This document shows positions 8,127 to 15,389 of a DNA stretch of 51,471 nucleotides, in pieces. The position numbers and the translations under genes are program-made. The notes under the pieces were generated by a model. The model searched no databases. It had not been told where the DNA came from and saw only the letters and a program-made list of their open reading frames with translations. The stretch spans positions 1 to 51,471 of the forward strand of contig JAGQNR010000005.1 in the NCBI GenBank assembly GCA_020427985.1, given 5' to 3'. Within the stretch, counting starts at the first letter, position 1. Every line of letters begins with the position of its first letter. The DNA comes from Candidatus Saccharimonadota bacterium (GTDB lineage Bacteria; Patescibacteriota; Saccharimonadia; Saccharimonadales; UBA4665).

Positions 8127-8849
8127 TTACCTTGATTTTTGTAACAAATAAAACCGTTCAACGTTCCCTTTACTACCAGCGACGTTAGAATCAGCTTTAT
8201 TTAGCACCACAAAAGAGCGTTTCGCCCACTGCTCAAAATCACGCAAGATGTCACGCCGCATTCGGTCATTTTTAATCACCCCGTGATGTTTTACCCCCGA
8301 ATGCAGGGCTTCAAATTGTGGCTTGGCCATGACCGCCAGTAGAGAATGTTGTGTAACGAGTGTGGCCACGTGTGGCAGTATATCTCGCAGGCTGATAAAG
8401 CTAACGTCTGCAACAACAATATCAATTTTTTGGGTCGTTTTGAACTGTCGTATATCAGTTTTCTCGTGCAGCTCTATCTGTGAATGCGCCTGCAAGCTTG
8501 GGTGCAGCTGGTCGGTGCCAACATCAACCGCGATGACCTTCGTAGCCCCATGCTGGAGTGCATAGTCAGTAAATCCTCCTGTACTGCTACCGACATCGAG
8601 CACTGTCTTGCTCCGAAAATCCAGCTTAAACAGTTCGGCAACACTGGCCAGTTTATGCCCCGCTCGGCTGACGTAGCGCGCAGTTTCAGTAATGCGTATC
8701 ACTGCATTTTCGTGGACCAATTGCCCCGGTTTCGTTGCGGGCTTACCATCCACAAAAACCTTCCCCATTCGTACAAAGCTCTCGCCTTGCGACCGTGAAA
8801 CCACTAGGTTGCGCTCTACTAGATATTGGTCAAGTCGTTTCTTGGTCAT
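8127..8849 (-). CDS. tlyA: TlyA-type rRNA 2'-O-methyltransferase
   Basis: The protein has 240 residues. An N-terminal S4 RNA-binding domain (KRLDQYLVERNLVVSRSQGE) is followed by a Rossmann methyltransferase with SAM motif VLDVGSSTGGFTDYAL. It continues with VVADVSFISL and a conserved KPQFE. TlyA methylates ribose in rRNA; some homologs were described as haemolysins. It is the last gene of an apparent run efp - small membrane protein - tlyA and ends convergent with the Crp/Fnr gene. Confidence 0.95.
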   Translation of the reverse strand: MTKKRLDQYLVERNLVVSRSQGESFVRMGKVFVDGKPATKPGQLVHENAVIRITETARYVSRAGHKLASVAELFKLDFRSKTVLDVGSSTGGFTDYALQHGATKVIAVDVGTDQLHPSLQAHSQIELHEKTDIRQFKTTQKIDIVVADVSFISLRDILPHVATLVTQHSLLAVMAKPQFEALHSGVKHHGVIKNDRMRRDILRDFEQWAKRSFVVLNKADSNVAGSKGNVERFYLLQKSR

Positions 8850-9104
8850 CTAGCAGTAGCTCAGTCGCATGAAAAACATTACATAGACTACGGCCAGCGC
8901 TACGACGACGGAAGAAAGCAAAACGATTACAGTATAAATCGCTCTTTTTTTGCCAATAGAGAATGAGCTTTTGTGAATGTAGCTCGCGCACCATGTCGCC
9001 AGTATCAAAAAGACCACAAAAAATACTAGCGGTCCAAACATCTCAATGTTATCTGTCGTGGAGTGTGCACGTCTCGTTGTGCAGAGAAATGCTAGAACAG
9101 TCAT
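8850..9104 (-). CDS. Small two-helix membrane protein
   Basis: This 84-residue product has two hydrophobic helices (roughly 23-41 and 56-78). Its start codon follows the efp stop without a gap and AAAGGA lies 5 bases upstream inside efp, implying translational coupling. An internal start at 9041 would still keep both helices. Its stop abuts the tlyA start. No family is recognised. Confidence 0.6.
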   Translation of the reverse strand: MTVLAFLCTTRRAHSTTDNIEMFGPLVFFVVFLILATWCASYIHKSSFSIGKKRAIYTVIVLLSSVVVALAVVYVMFFMRLSYC

Positions 9105-9674
9105 CTATTCCTTTACCCGCTCTCGGTACGCGCCGGAGGCGGTGTCGACTGATATGACGTCGCCTTGTTTTATAAATGCTGGAACCTTGATGGTAATACC
9201 AGTTTCAAGTGTGGCATCTTTGGTGATAGCGCTGCTCGTGTCGCCCTTAACGGCAGTTTCGGTGTAGGTCACAAGCAGTGGTACGTTTTTAGCCAGCTCG
9301 ATATTTATTGGCACACCGTTGAAAAACTGTAACTGCACACGGTCAGCTTCCTTCATATACCCTGCACTGTCGCCGATGAGGTCTGCACTCACCTCAAATT
9401 GTTCAAAAGTCTCTTCGTTCATAAAGAAAAAGTTCGTACCATCGTTGTAGAGATACTGCACCGTTTGCGTGGTAACATCGGCTGTTTCGAGCGTTTCGTT
9501 GCCTTTAAATGTCTTTTCGAGTACCTTGCCATCAAGTACGCTCTTAATCCGAACATTCACAATACTCCCACCGCGTCCCATTACTTTTTGGTTATACTCA
9601 ACCACACGATATGGCACGCCGTCCAGTTGGAATAATGTGCCCTTCTTGAGGTTGGTAATGCTTAAATTCGCCAT
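9105..9674 (-). CDS. efp: Elongation factor P
   Basis: This is a 189-residue, three-barrel EF-P of standard length (KOW-like domain, then two OB folds). EF-P enters the ribosomal E site to relieve stalling at polyproline. The loop tip reads VMGRGGS with Arg34, where lysine-type EF-Ps have GKG. Arginine at this place is rhamnosylated by EarP in some proteobacteria, but no EarP gene is in the window. The gene heads a cluster with a small membrane protein and tlyA. Confidence 0.97.
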   Translation of the reverse strand: MANLSITNLKKGTLFQLDGVPYRVVEYNQKVMGRGGSIVNVRIKSVLDGKVLEKTFKGNETLETADVTTQTVQYLYNDGTNFFFMNEETFEQFEVSADLIGDSAGYMKEADRVQLQFFNGVPINIELAKNVPLLVTYTETAVKGDTSSAITKDATLETGITIKVPAFIKQGDVISVDTASGAYRERVKE

Positions 9675-9704
9675 GCTGACTCCTTATTTTATGACAGGAT
9701 GTTG

Positions 9705-10025
9705 CTACATTGTTTCATTCCCGCGTAGGCGGGAATCCATCCCATACTTCTCTACTAAATCATCCCACATTGGATTAGTCTTTTCAATCAATCGTATCTT
9801 CCATGCTCGATTCCACTTCTTTAGTTGTTTCTCACGCAAAATTGCTGCTTCGATACTATCGGTCATTTCATAGTAGACAAGCCGCTTAATTGCGTATTTC
9901 TGCGTGAAACCATCTACTATACCATGTCTATGCTCATAGACGCGTCTCTGTAGATTATTTGTCACGCCAATTTACAATGTCCCCATAGACTTACTCGCTA
10001 GAATATATACGTAGTATTGTCTCAT
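9705..10025 (-). pseudogene. GIY-YIG endonuclease-like gene with nonsense codon
   Basis: From ATG 10025 the frame reads MRQYYVYILASKSMGTL, then TAA (9972-9974), then IGVTNNLQRRVYEHRHG. The stop sits exactly where the tyrosine of the YIG motif belongs, so one substitution (TAT or TAC to TAA) broke an otherwise complete ~106-residue small GIY-YIG protein. The family is widespread, single-domain and often tied to palindromic repeats. Here the C-terminal codons (DSRLRGNE) are themselves part of the repeat at 9717-9736. A restart at GTG 9965 would lack the catalytic core. Confidence 0.85.
9717..9736 (+). repeat. Palindromic terminal repeat, left copy
   Basis: ATTCCCGCGTAGGCGGGAAT fits the pattern ATTCCC-N8-GGGAAT, the layout of dRS3-like repeats described in Neisseria. 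It lies inside the 3' end of the GIY-YIG pseudogene and is the inverted partner of 10033-10052. Confidence 0.85.
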
Positions 10026-10032
10026 AAGATGG

Positions 10033-10052
10033 ATTCCCGCCTACGCAGGGAT
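10033..10052 (+). repeat. Palindromic terminal repeat, right copy
   Basis: ATTCCCGCCTACGCAGGGAT matches the reverse complement of 9717-9736 at 18 of 20 bases, and the preceding GATGG is shared too. Together the two copies bracket the GIY-YIG pseudogene like terminal inverted repeats of a ~336-base element. No clear target duplication was seen. Confidence 0.8.
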
Positions 10053-10063
10053 GTCAATCGTCG

Positions 10064-10387
10064 TTAGTATATTTGCGAGCGAATATGGTCAATACCGGCG
10101 CTTAGCTCAGCAACGTCAACAGGCTTAAAGACATCGGGCAACGCTAATATGCTCACTTCAAGTGCTCGCAGGTTGTGCCGTGCCAGCTTTGCCCACTTGT
10201 GCTGCTCTGCCCGTGTTTCGGCATATTCATAGTCGCGTAAGTCCAACCGTAGTTCTTTGCATGCTAATTTAACCTGATCATAGGTACGCTTGTCTTCACG
10301 CGGCAAATCATCACGCAAAACAAGCCGCAGACACGCTTTAATATGCAGGTCTAACTGCACAAACTCCGCCCCCAAACTCATACTCAT
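10064..10387 (-). CDS. Hypothetical helical protein
   Basis: This 107-residue, highly charged protein is predicted from composition to be all-helical (KLACKELRLDLRDYEYAETR, then ARHNLRALEVSILALP). No signal peptide, membrane helix or known motif was seen. Its ATG overlaps the TGA of the upstream gene (ATGA), so the two are coupled and may form a complex. Confidence 0.6.
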   Translation of the reverse strand: MSMSLGAEFVQLDLHIKACLRLVLRDDLPREDKRTYDQVKLACKELRLDLRDYEYAETRAEQHKWAKLARHNLRALEVSILALPDVFKPVDVAELSAGIDHIRSQIY

Positions 10388-10611
10388 TGGCCGAAGGGGC
10401 TTGGCACTTCAAACGCCGTTATTTGCCTCGCTGTCACAGCAATTCTGCCTGGCAAAGCTTCAGGTATAGGCCGTAGGCCCTGTTCTTCTGGAATATCGGC
10501 TGCAACCTGGCGTAAGCATTGTATTGAAGCATGGTCACCACCGTCATCGCGCTGCATTTCGCCCAGCAATTCACAAAGAGCTAGCTTTGCTTCAGCTGGC
10601 GTGTCAGGCAT
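10384..10611 (-). CDS. Hypothetical small acidic protein
   Basis: The 75-residue form starts MPDTPAEAKLALCELLGEM and was chosen because AGAAGG lies 8 bases upstream. A longer form from ATG 10650 adds 13 residues without a ribosome-binding site. It is acidic and cytosolic, with no recognised family. It lies downstream of ssb and is coupled by ATGA overlap to the 107-residue protein. Confidence 0.55.
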   Translation of the reverse strand: MPDTPAEAKLALCELLGEMQRDDGGDHASIQCLRQVAADIPEEQGLRPIPEALPGRIAVTARQITAFEVPSPFGQ

Positions 10612-10677
10612 AAAACTGCCTTCTCTCGTCACAATGCTCTCGTTACTCATATCGAAGTTCTACTTCTATAACCTTAC

Positions 10678-11145
10678 TTAAAATGGAATATCGTCGAGGT
10701 TGATTGGCTCGTCGCCGATGTCTTCTATCACAACATCATCTTTCTTTTTGGCAGATGGCTTAGGACTCGCTGGGCTACTTGAGCCGCCACTGTAGCTACC
10801 ACCGTCGCCACCTTGTCCGGCACCGAGAAAAGTAACATCACTTGCCACAACCTCTACTTTAGAGCGCTTTTGGCCTTCTTGTTCCCAGCTGCGAGATTGT
10901 AAACGGCCGTTGACCAAGCATGGTCGGCCTTTGCTGAGATATTGCGCAACACGCTCGCCAAGCGGCCCCCAGGCCACAACATCAATATAGTCAGTAGCTT
11001 CTTGCCAATTGCCGTCTGAGCCTTTGTAGCTGCGGTTAAGTGCTAAGCTAAAGCTACAGACATTTTGTCCATTTGGGGTTTGCCGCAGTTCTGGGTCGCG
11101 AGTCAGGTTACCCATTAAGATTACTTGGTTGAATGATCGTGCCAT
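10678..11145 (-). CDS. ssb: Single-stranded DNA-binding protein
   Basis: The 155 residues comprise an N-terminal OB fold (ARSFNQVILMGNLTRDPELR to about 107), a Gly/Ser-rich linker, and the acidic tip LDDIPF that recruits partner proteins. This is the normal bacterial architecture, active in replication and repair. AAGGAGG lies 9 bases before the ATG. Here ssb is separated from rpsF-rpsR by the S51 gene and has its own promoter, unlike the common rpsF-ssb-rpsR order. Confidence 0.97.
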   Translation of the reverse strand: MARSFNQVILMGNLTRDPELRQTPNGQNVCSFSLALNRSYKGSDGNWQEATDYIDVVAWGPLGERVAQYLSKGRPCLVNGRLQSRSWEQEGQKRSKVEVVASDVTFLGAGQGGDGGSYSGGSSSPASPKPSAKKKDDVVIEDIGDEPINLDDIPF

Positions 11146-11196
11146 CTGGCTATCCTCCTTGTAGGAACTATGTCCTAACCTTAGTTTGTATACTCC

Positions 11197-11225
11197 ACAC
11201 TACGCGTACTTACGCTGTCCGTCAA
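11197..11225 (-). promoter_or_regulatory. Promoter for ssb
   Basis: On the minus strand TTGACG (11220-11225) and TAGTGT (11197-11202) are 17 bases apart. The -35 box contains the TGA stop of the preceding S51 gene. Confidence 0.5.
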
Positions 11226-12040
11226 GCCCTGGCAAGCCTATGTGACTTTGAAAAAAATGGCCTAAGCGGTCGCCAGGCATCGTCCGCGGGTATTTCCTCC
11301 AACACATATGCACCTCGATACCAATACGCACGACGCGCCTTACCACCGCCCCCATTGGTGATTATTCGATACTGTTCATCGACAACTTCGATTGCTACAC
11401 CGTTGTCAAGCGCAACCGCAACCAAACGAGGGGTCTGTCGCATCATACGCTCCAAATCTGCCTGGCGATGTACCTCAATGTCATAGTGAGGACAGTGCAG
11501 CGCCTCAATATAACCCAATCCGCTCACTTTAATGAGCTTGTTGCTGCCACTCGTAAATTTATGCGCATCAGAGTTGCCATAGCGAAACCAACATATCGAA
11601 CCTGCGCTAAGACCGGACAAAACTATCCCCCTTTGACGTGCTTCATCAAACACCTCCGGAAGATTATAGCGAAGCCATATATTCATCATACGCAGTGTAT
11701 TGCCACCTCCCACGTAGACTACGTCGCACTGCAGAACCGCGTCTCTTGCTTGCTCGGCCGTCATGTCATCATCAAGCAAATAGAGTGGCTCCACGCTCTC
11801 GCAACCGAGACTAAGAAAATGTTCACTGACAGATTGATAGTATGACCGCGAATCACCACTTGCAGTGGGAATAAATAGCAGTTTTGGGTTTGGCTTGTCT
11901 GACAGTCGGACTATCTCGACATTGATAGGCGTAGTTTCAGCCATCGTTTCGCCACCACCTATCGCCACAATTCTCTGCTTCGTATCAGCACCACTCTCTG
12001 TATTAAGAACCTTTAATCCAATATCAACTACTCTTAACAA
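11222..12040 (-). CDS. Peptidase S51 family protein (dipeptidase E/cyanophycinase-like)
   Basis: The 272 residues contain IVAIGGGE near the start, VVYVGGGNTLRMM, and the nucleophile elbow GLSAGSICW of the S51 serine peptidases. This family includes aspartyl dipeptidase PepE and cyanophycinase. ALHCPHYD later carries the usual histidine region. The start is uncertain: TTG 12040 is used because no ATG is available before the conserved IGGG strand. It lies between rpsR and ssb. The substrate is unknown; cyanophycin is unlikely in such a genome. Confidence 0.9.
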   Translation of the reverse strand: MLRVVDIGLKVLNTESGADTKQRIVAIGGGETMAETTPINVEIVRLSDKPNPKLLFIPTASGDSRSYYQSVSEHFLSLGCESVEPLYLLDDDMTAEQARDAVLQCDVVYVGGGNTLRMMNIWLRYNLPEVFDEARQRGIVLSGLSAGSICWFRYGNSDAHKFTSGSNKLIKVSGLGYIEALHCPHYDIEVHRQADLERMMRQTPRLVAVALDNGVAIEVVDEQYRIITNGGGGKARRAYWYRGAYVLEEIPADDAWRPLRPFFSKSHRLARA

Positions 12041-12098
12041 CTAGTACTAGTTACCTACAAACAATCTAGCTCCTGATTGATAGCAGCGATACTGGCAC

Positions 12099-12302
12099 TT
12101 ACGCCTTGGCGACAAATGGCATCAGTGCCAAGTGACGTGCTCGCTTGATAGCGATGGCTAGGCGTCGCTGCTGGCTTTCGGTAAGGCCAGTCTTTTTGCG
12201 GGTTTCAATGCGGCCATACTGATCAACGTAGCGTTGCAATGTCTTAAAGTCCTTGTAGTCAAAATATGCAACGTCGGTGCGGTGTTTAAAAATCTTTGCC
12301 AT
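12099..12302 (-). CDS. rpsR: Ribosomal protein bS18
   Basis: This is a 67-residue small-subunit protein ending in the conserved [20 protein letters not shown] and MPFV motifs. It has a shorter N-terminus than many homologs and no zinc-binding cysteines. It lies five bases downstream of rpsF as the second gene of one operon. Confidence 0.97.
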   Translation of the reverse strand: MAKIFKHRTDVAYFDYKDFKTLQRYVDQYGRIETRKKTGLTESQQRRLAIAIKRARHLALMPFVAKA

Positions 12303-12307
12303 TAGTA

Positions 12308-12685
12308 TTACTCCTCATCCTCTTCTTTGTCTTCGCGGTCAGAACGCTTGGCAGCTTGCTCGGCCTTACGAACTTTCTCAGCCTCGGCCTTAGCAACTGC
12401 TTTTTGGTCAACACGAACAATCAAAAATCTAATAACTTCCTCGGTAATATTAAGGATGTTCTCAATTTTCTGCACGTTCTCACCTGGTACTTCTGCAGTA
12501 TAGATGACGTAAACAGCATTATCGTGCTTTTTAATTTGGTAAGCTAGCTTGCGCTTGCCCCAGTTGTCGGTTGCCGTCACCTTGGCTTTGTTGTCGGCCA
12601 AAATTTTTTCAATTTTGCTGGTAGCTTTTTCCAGGTCTACTTCTAGGTCTGGGTCAAACAAAATCGCAATCTCATATTCATTCAT
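12308..12685 (-). CDS. rpsF: Ribosomal protein bS6
   Basis: The 125-residue protein starts [15 protein letters not shown], with the ferredoxin-like fold through RFLIVRVD and a charged Lys/Glu tail. ATG 12685 was chosen because AAAGGAG lies 8 bases upstream; a further in-frame start adds a non-conserved 11 residues. S6 and S18 form a heterodimer in the 30S platform. The leader of about 60 nt could carry an S6:S18 control site, but I could not identify one. Confidence 0.97.
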   Translation of the reverse strand: MNEYEIAILFDPDLEVDLEKATSKIEKILADNKAKVTATDNWGKRKLAYQIKKHDNAVYVIYTAEVPGENVQKIENILNITEEVIRFLIVRVDQKAVAKAEAEKVRKAEQAAKRSDREDKEEDEE

Positions 12686-12750
12686 AGAGATACTCCTTTG
12701 GTTATAGCCCATACTCACTCACGGATACAGGCCGAGTTATTAGTCCTGCT

Positions 12751-12779
12751 AGTATACCTTACCTACCCCTGTCCGTCAA
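12751..12779 (-). promoter_or_regulatory. Promoter for rpsF-rpsR
   Basis: TTGACG (12774-12779) and TATACT (12751-12756) are separated by 17 bases on the minus strand. The -35 box overlaps the stop codon of the upstream 333-codon gene. Confidence 0.75.
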
Positions 12780-13777
12780 GCGCTCTGCATCTGGTCATAA
12801 AGCCCATCAAGCATCAGCCGCCTACCCGATTCATTGCCAATCTTATACAAAAGCATAGCCTCAGCGCTACCAAGCATCTTTGGGTGTAGCATCCCTTCAC
12901 TTTGCAAGTTCTTATAAACGAGGTTAAGCGGTAAACCACCAACAGTGGCTTGTCGTGCTGCGATAGAGACAGCGTCTTCAATCGCCCTCAAGCCAGAAGC
13001 ATAACATTTTGTGGATGTAAAACGCTTCAAGTCCCGGTTTTTGTTTTGTTGCAGTATGTCAGTTAAATAATCTGTAAATAGCTTCTTTAAGGCATCATAT
13101 CCGTAATGTAGGTCACGATAAGATAGTTCCGACTGCGATTTTAGGTTGTCTATCAGTACTGACTTTGCATGACAAAGCTTTGCCTCGGGCAACCACTTAT
13201 TACGGTAGCTAACGACTTGACGATAGGAAGGGCTCACAAACTGATCAGGTTTTTGCAGACGATTGCGCTCCCAGGTTTTCATCGCCCGAACTAAGGGCTC
13301 TCCATGGCTCGTGTCAACTACCATATCGGGTAGATAGCCTGCCGCTTGTACCACGCACAGCCCAACTTGTTCTCTTATGTCCTCAGGCACTTTTACGCCT
13401 GGTCCAAATATATGGTGAAAGGCCTTCTCCTTTCCCTGATTATGGTACTGCATGTGCACTTTTTGAATCAATGAAACTCGCAAGGCCATACCTCCAAGCG
13501 TACGAAGTTGCGGGCTCAAACGGGGGTACCATAAGTGATGTTCCTGAATAGCTTGTGGCTTCATATTTGATAAATCATATACTGGAGCAAGTGGTAGGGG
13601 CACGCCTGTTCTCGCATCGGCTGGCGCTCGAGGGTTATCATTTTGCCCGGGTGGCATCAAAAAACTCCTGGCATTTTGGCCAGGAGTGATAGTTTCAGAT
13701 GTGTCGGCGATAAAGCCTTGTTGGGGAAACGCGGGAGCAGATTCTCGACCGTCTCTCAAAGTTTTGAACCGTTCCAC
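12776..13777 (-). CDS. Uncharacterised protein with intragenic terminator
   Basis: The ORF has 333 codons from GTG 13777, with GAGGGGG upstream. The first ~75 residues are Pro/Gly/Asn-rich and unstructured-looking. A helical domain follows, with QEHHLWYPRLS and IQKVHMQYHNQ, whose paired histidines recall, without proving, an HNH-like metal site. A perfect intrinsic terminator lies in the coding sequence at 13659-13687, and ATG 13654 directly follows its T-run. The true start could be there, making the hairpin a leader attenuator. No family is recognised, and there is no membrane helix or signal peptide. Confidence 0.6.
   Translation of the reverse strand: MERFKTLRDGRESAPAFPQQGFIADTSETITPGQNARSFLMPPGQNDNPRAPADARTGVPLPLAPVYDLSNMKPQAIQEHHLWYPRLSPQLRTLGGMALRVSLIQKVHMQYHNQGKEKAFHHIFGPGVKVPEDIREQVGLCVVQAAGYLPDMVVDTSHGEPLVRAMKTWERNRLQKPDQFVSPSYRQVVSYRNKWLPEAKLCHAKSVLIDNLKSQSELSYRDLHYGYDALKKLFTDYLTDILQQNKNRDLKRFTSTKCYASGLRAIEDAVSIAARQATVGGLPLNLVYKNLQSEGMLHPKMLGSAEAMLLYKIGNESGRRLMLDGLYDQMQSA
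13659..13687 (-). terminator. Perfect intrinsic terminator inside the 5' end of the 333-codon ORF
   Basis: On the minus strand ACTCCTGGC pairs with GCCAGGAGT across a 6-base loop (CAAAAT), followed by TTTTT. The stem has 9 bp, 6 of them G-C. It points in the gene's own direction, near codons 31-39. Confidence 0.75.
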
Positions 13778-13974
13778 TGCGCTTCCCCCTCACAGCTGTT
13801 TGTTTTACCTAAATGGTAGTTGTTTTGTATAGAAAGCGCAAGTGAATAGTGTAGTAAAATTTGTGATTATAGACAGCTTACTTCTTTGCTATTGTTGTAA
13901 TAATTGTACAAATATATCACTTCAAAAGCATCGTCATTTAGTATTTACCCGTATACATATTTTGCACAAACTAC

Positions 13975-14004
13975 TAAAACAGCCCCGTGAAAATCCTAGG
14001 CTGT
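13975..14004 (-). terminator. Probable terminator of the surface-protein gene
   Basis: Just past the stop of the surface-protein gene, ACAGCC and GGCTGT form a 6-bp stem with a 14-base loop, followed on the minus strand by TTTT. It is weak but well placed. The 243-base gap 13778-14020 shows nothing else clear. Confidence 0.5.
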
Positions 14005-14020
14005 CTTAAAGCTTGAGTAG

Positions 14021-15307
14021 TTACTTTTTGAAGCGGGCTGGCAACCAGGCCATAACTTTATCTTGTCCGAGTAGGTAGTATGCTGCTACCGCAGTCGCGC
14101 CACCAATAACAAGTATCATGAGTGGGTTAGTAAGTAGCTCACCAATGCCGGTATTGGGCACTGTAGGCACAATATCAGCTGCTACTGGCGCTGGGCAGTC
14201 TTTGTCAGCAACACAGTTAGTTGAGCCCCCTCCCTTTACATAGGCTGTATTGACTATACCCTTACCTACTGTTTTTGCAGTAACAGGGAGTGCAATGGTC
14301 CATGAGTTACTGCCATCACCCTTTAAAACTGTGGTCGATGTACATGTTACTGCCTGGCCTTGTGCAGTACAACCAGCTGGTATGTCACCGAGTGTAAAAT
14401 TATCGGGGACACTATCACTTACGGTGATAGTCCCGCTCGTATCGCTAAAATACGGCTGCGCAGTGGTGCCTGAGTTCTTAACTGCAATTGTGTAGGTCGC
14501 CTTATCGCCAACCGTTAGAGTCTGAGTGGATATGGCTTTGGCAATGAGAAGCTTAGGATAATACTTTGCGCTTGCGGTCAGCTCAGACAAAATAAAGCCC
14601 GAGTTTGAGTACCCCGACTGAACACGTACAGTGAGATCATTATCCCCGTGCCTGAACACGCCCGACACTGGCTGAGAACTTGTTGGAGTGGCGCTTGTAT
14701 ATCCAGTGATGCTTGCTGTGAGATCCATTATCTTAGTACCGTTAACGGAAACTTCAGCCAAGTTATCTGCAAGTCCGGCGGCAGTAAGTGTGATGCTGTC
14801 GGGATCTATGGATTCATGTACCTTAAAGGGTAGCATAGTGTAGTTCCAAAAAGGCCATGTGTTGTGGTCGGGAAACTCTCCTGCCGTCGGAATGGTCCCG
14901 GCTGATTCATCACTCGGATCAGGGCATGCTACTGAGGTATTATGGAGACCCTCTGGATTGGCACCAAGCCAGTTCGCATCAGCCGGAGAAAATGGCCAGA
15001 CACGCGACACACCATCGCTCATCAAGACATTAGACCCAACAACCAGTGCTGGGCGAGGTGTCGTGCCAGACTGACAGTGAGGCTGACCGTTTACAGGGTT
15101 TCCAATACTCGTGAGCGTCCAGTGCGGGTCATTTTGACCAGTTGCCAACTTGATACCACTTGCATCCACACCAGTCTTCCATAGCCCGGTAATAAGAGCT
15201 GTCGGGTTAACAGTTGGATCTGCGGGTGTCGCAGTTTGAGCCCAGACTACTGTGCCCGGCAACACGACTGTAACTGCCAAAAGTATTCCGATTAACCTTC
15301 TCATCAT
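14021..15307 (-). CDS. Secreted cell-surface protein with sortase-type C-terminus
   Basis: This 428-residue exported protein has a signal peptide at residues 1-23 (cleavage near VWAQT). The extracellular part ends in a DUF11-like beta-sandwich at about 255-370 (VGDKATYTIAVKNSG, ITVSDSVPDNFTL). VPNTG (383-387) is followed by a hydrophobic helix (about 395-413) and a basic tail (RFKK), the three parts of a sortase signal with Val in place of the Leu of LPxTG. AGGGAG precedes two adjacent ATGs; the second (15304) has better spacing. A sortase gene is next upstream. The ligand of the surface domain is unknown. Confidence 0.8.
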   Translation of the reverse strand: MMRRLIGILLAVTVVLPGTVVWAQTATPADPTVNPTALITGLWKTGVDASGIKLATGQNDPHWTLTSIGNPVNGQPHCQSGTTPRPALVVGSNVLMSDGVSRVWPFSPADANWLGANPEGLHNTSVACPDPSDESAGTIPTAGEFPDHNTWPFWNYTMLPFKVHESIDPDSITLTAAGLADNLAEVSVNGTKIMDLTASITGYTSATPTSSQPVSGVFRHGDNDLTVRVQSGYSNSGFILSELTASAKYYPKLLIAKAISTQTLTVGDKATYTIAVKNSGTTAQPYFSDTSGTITVSDSVPDNFTLGDIPAGCTAQGQAVTCTSTTVLKGDGSNSWTIALPVTAKTVGKGIVNTAYVKGGGSTNCVADKDCPAPVAADIVPTVPNTGIGELLTNPLMILVIGGATAVAAYYLLGQDKVMAWLPARFKK

Positions 15308-15389
15308 CTCTCCCTAGCTGTTACTACTACAGTACCATAAGCGTGATTATTGTGGAATACCTAGAACATAGCAACACATTACTTTATAA

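Noticed and set aside
12776-13653. HNH nuclease call for the 333-codon protein
   Set aside because: EHHLWYPR and VHMQYHNQ have suggestive histidines, but the order and spacing of an HNH motif could not be established.
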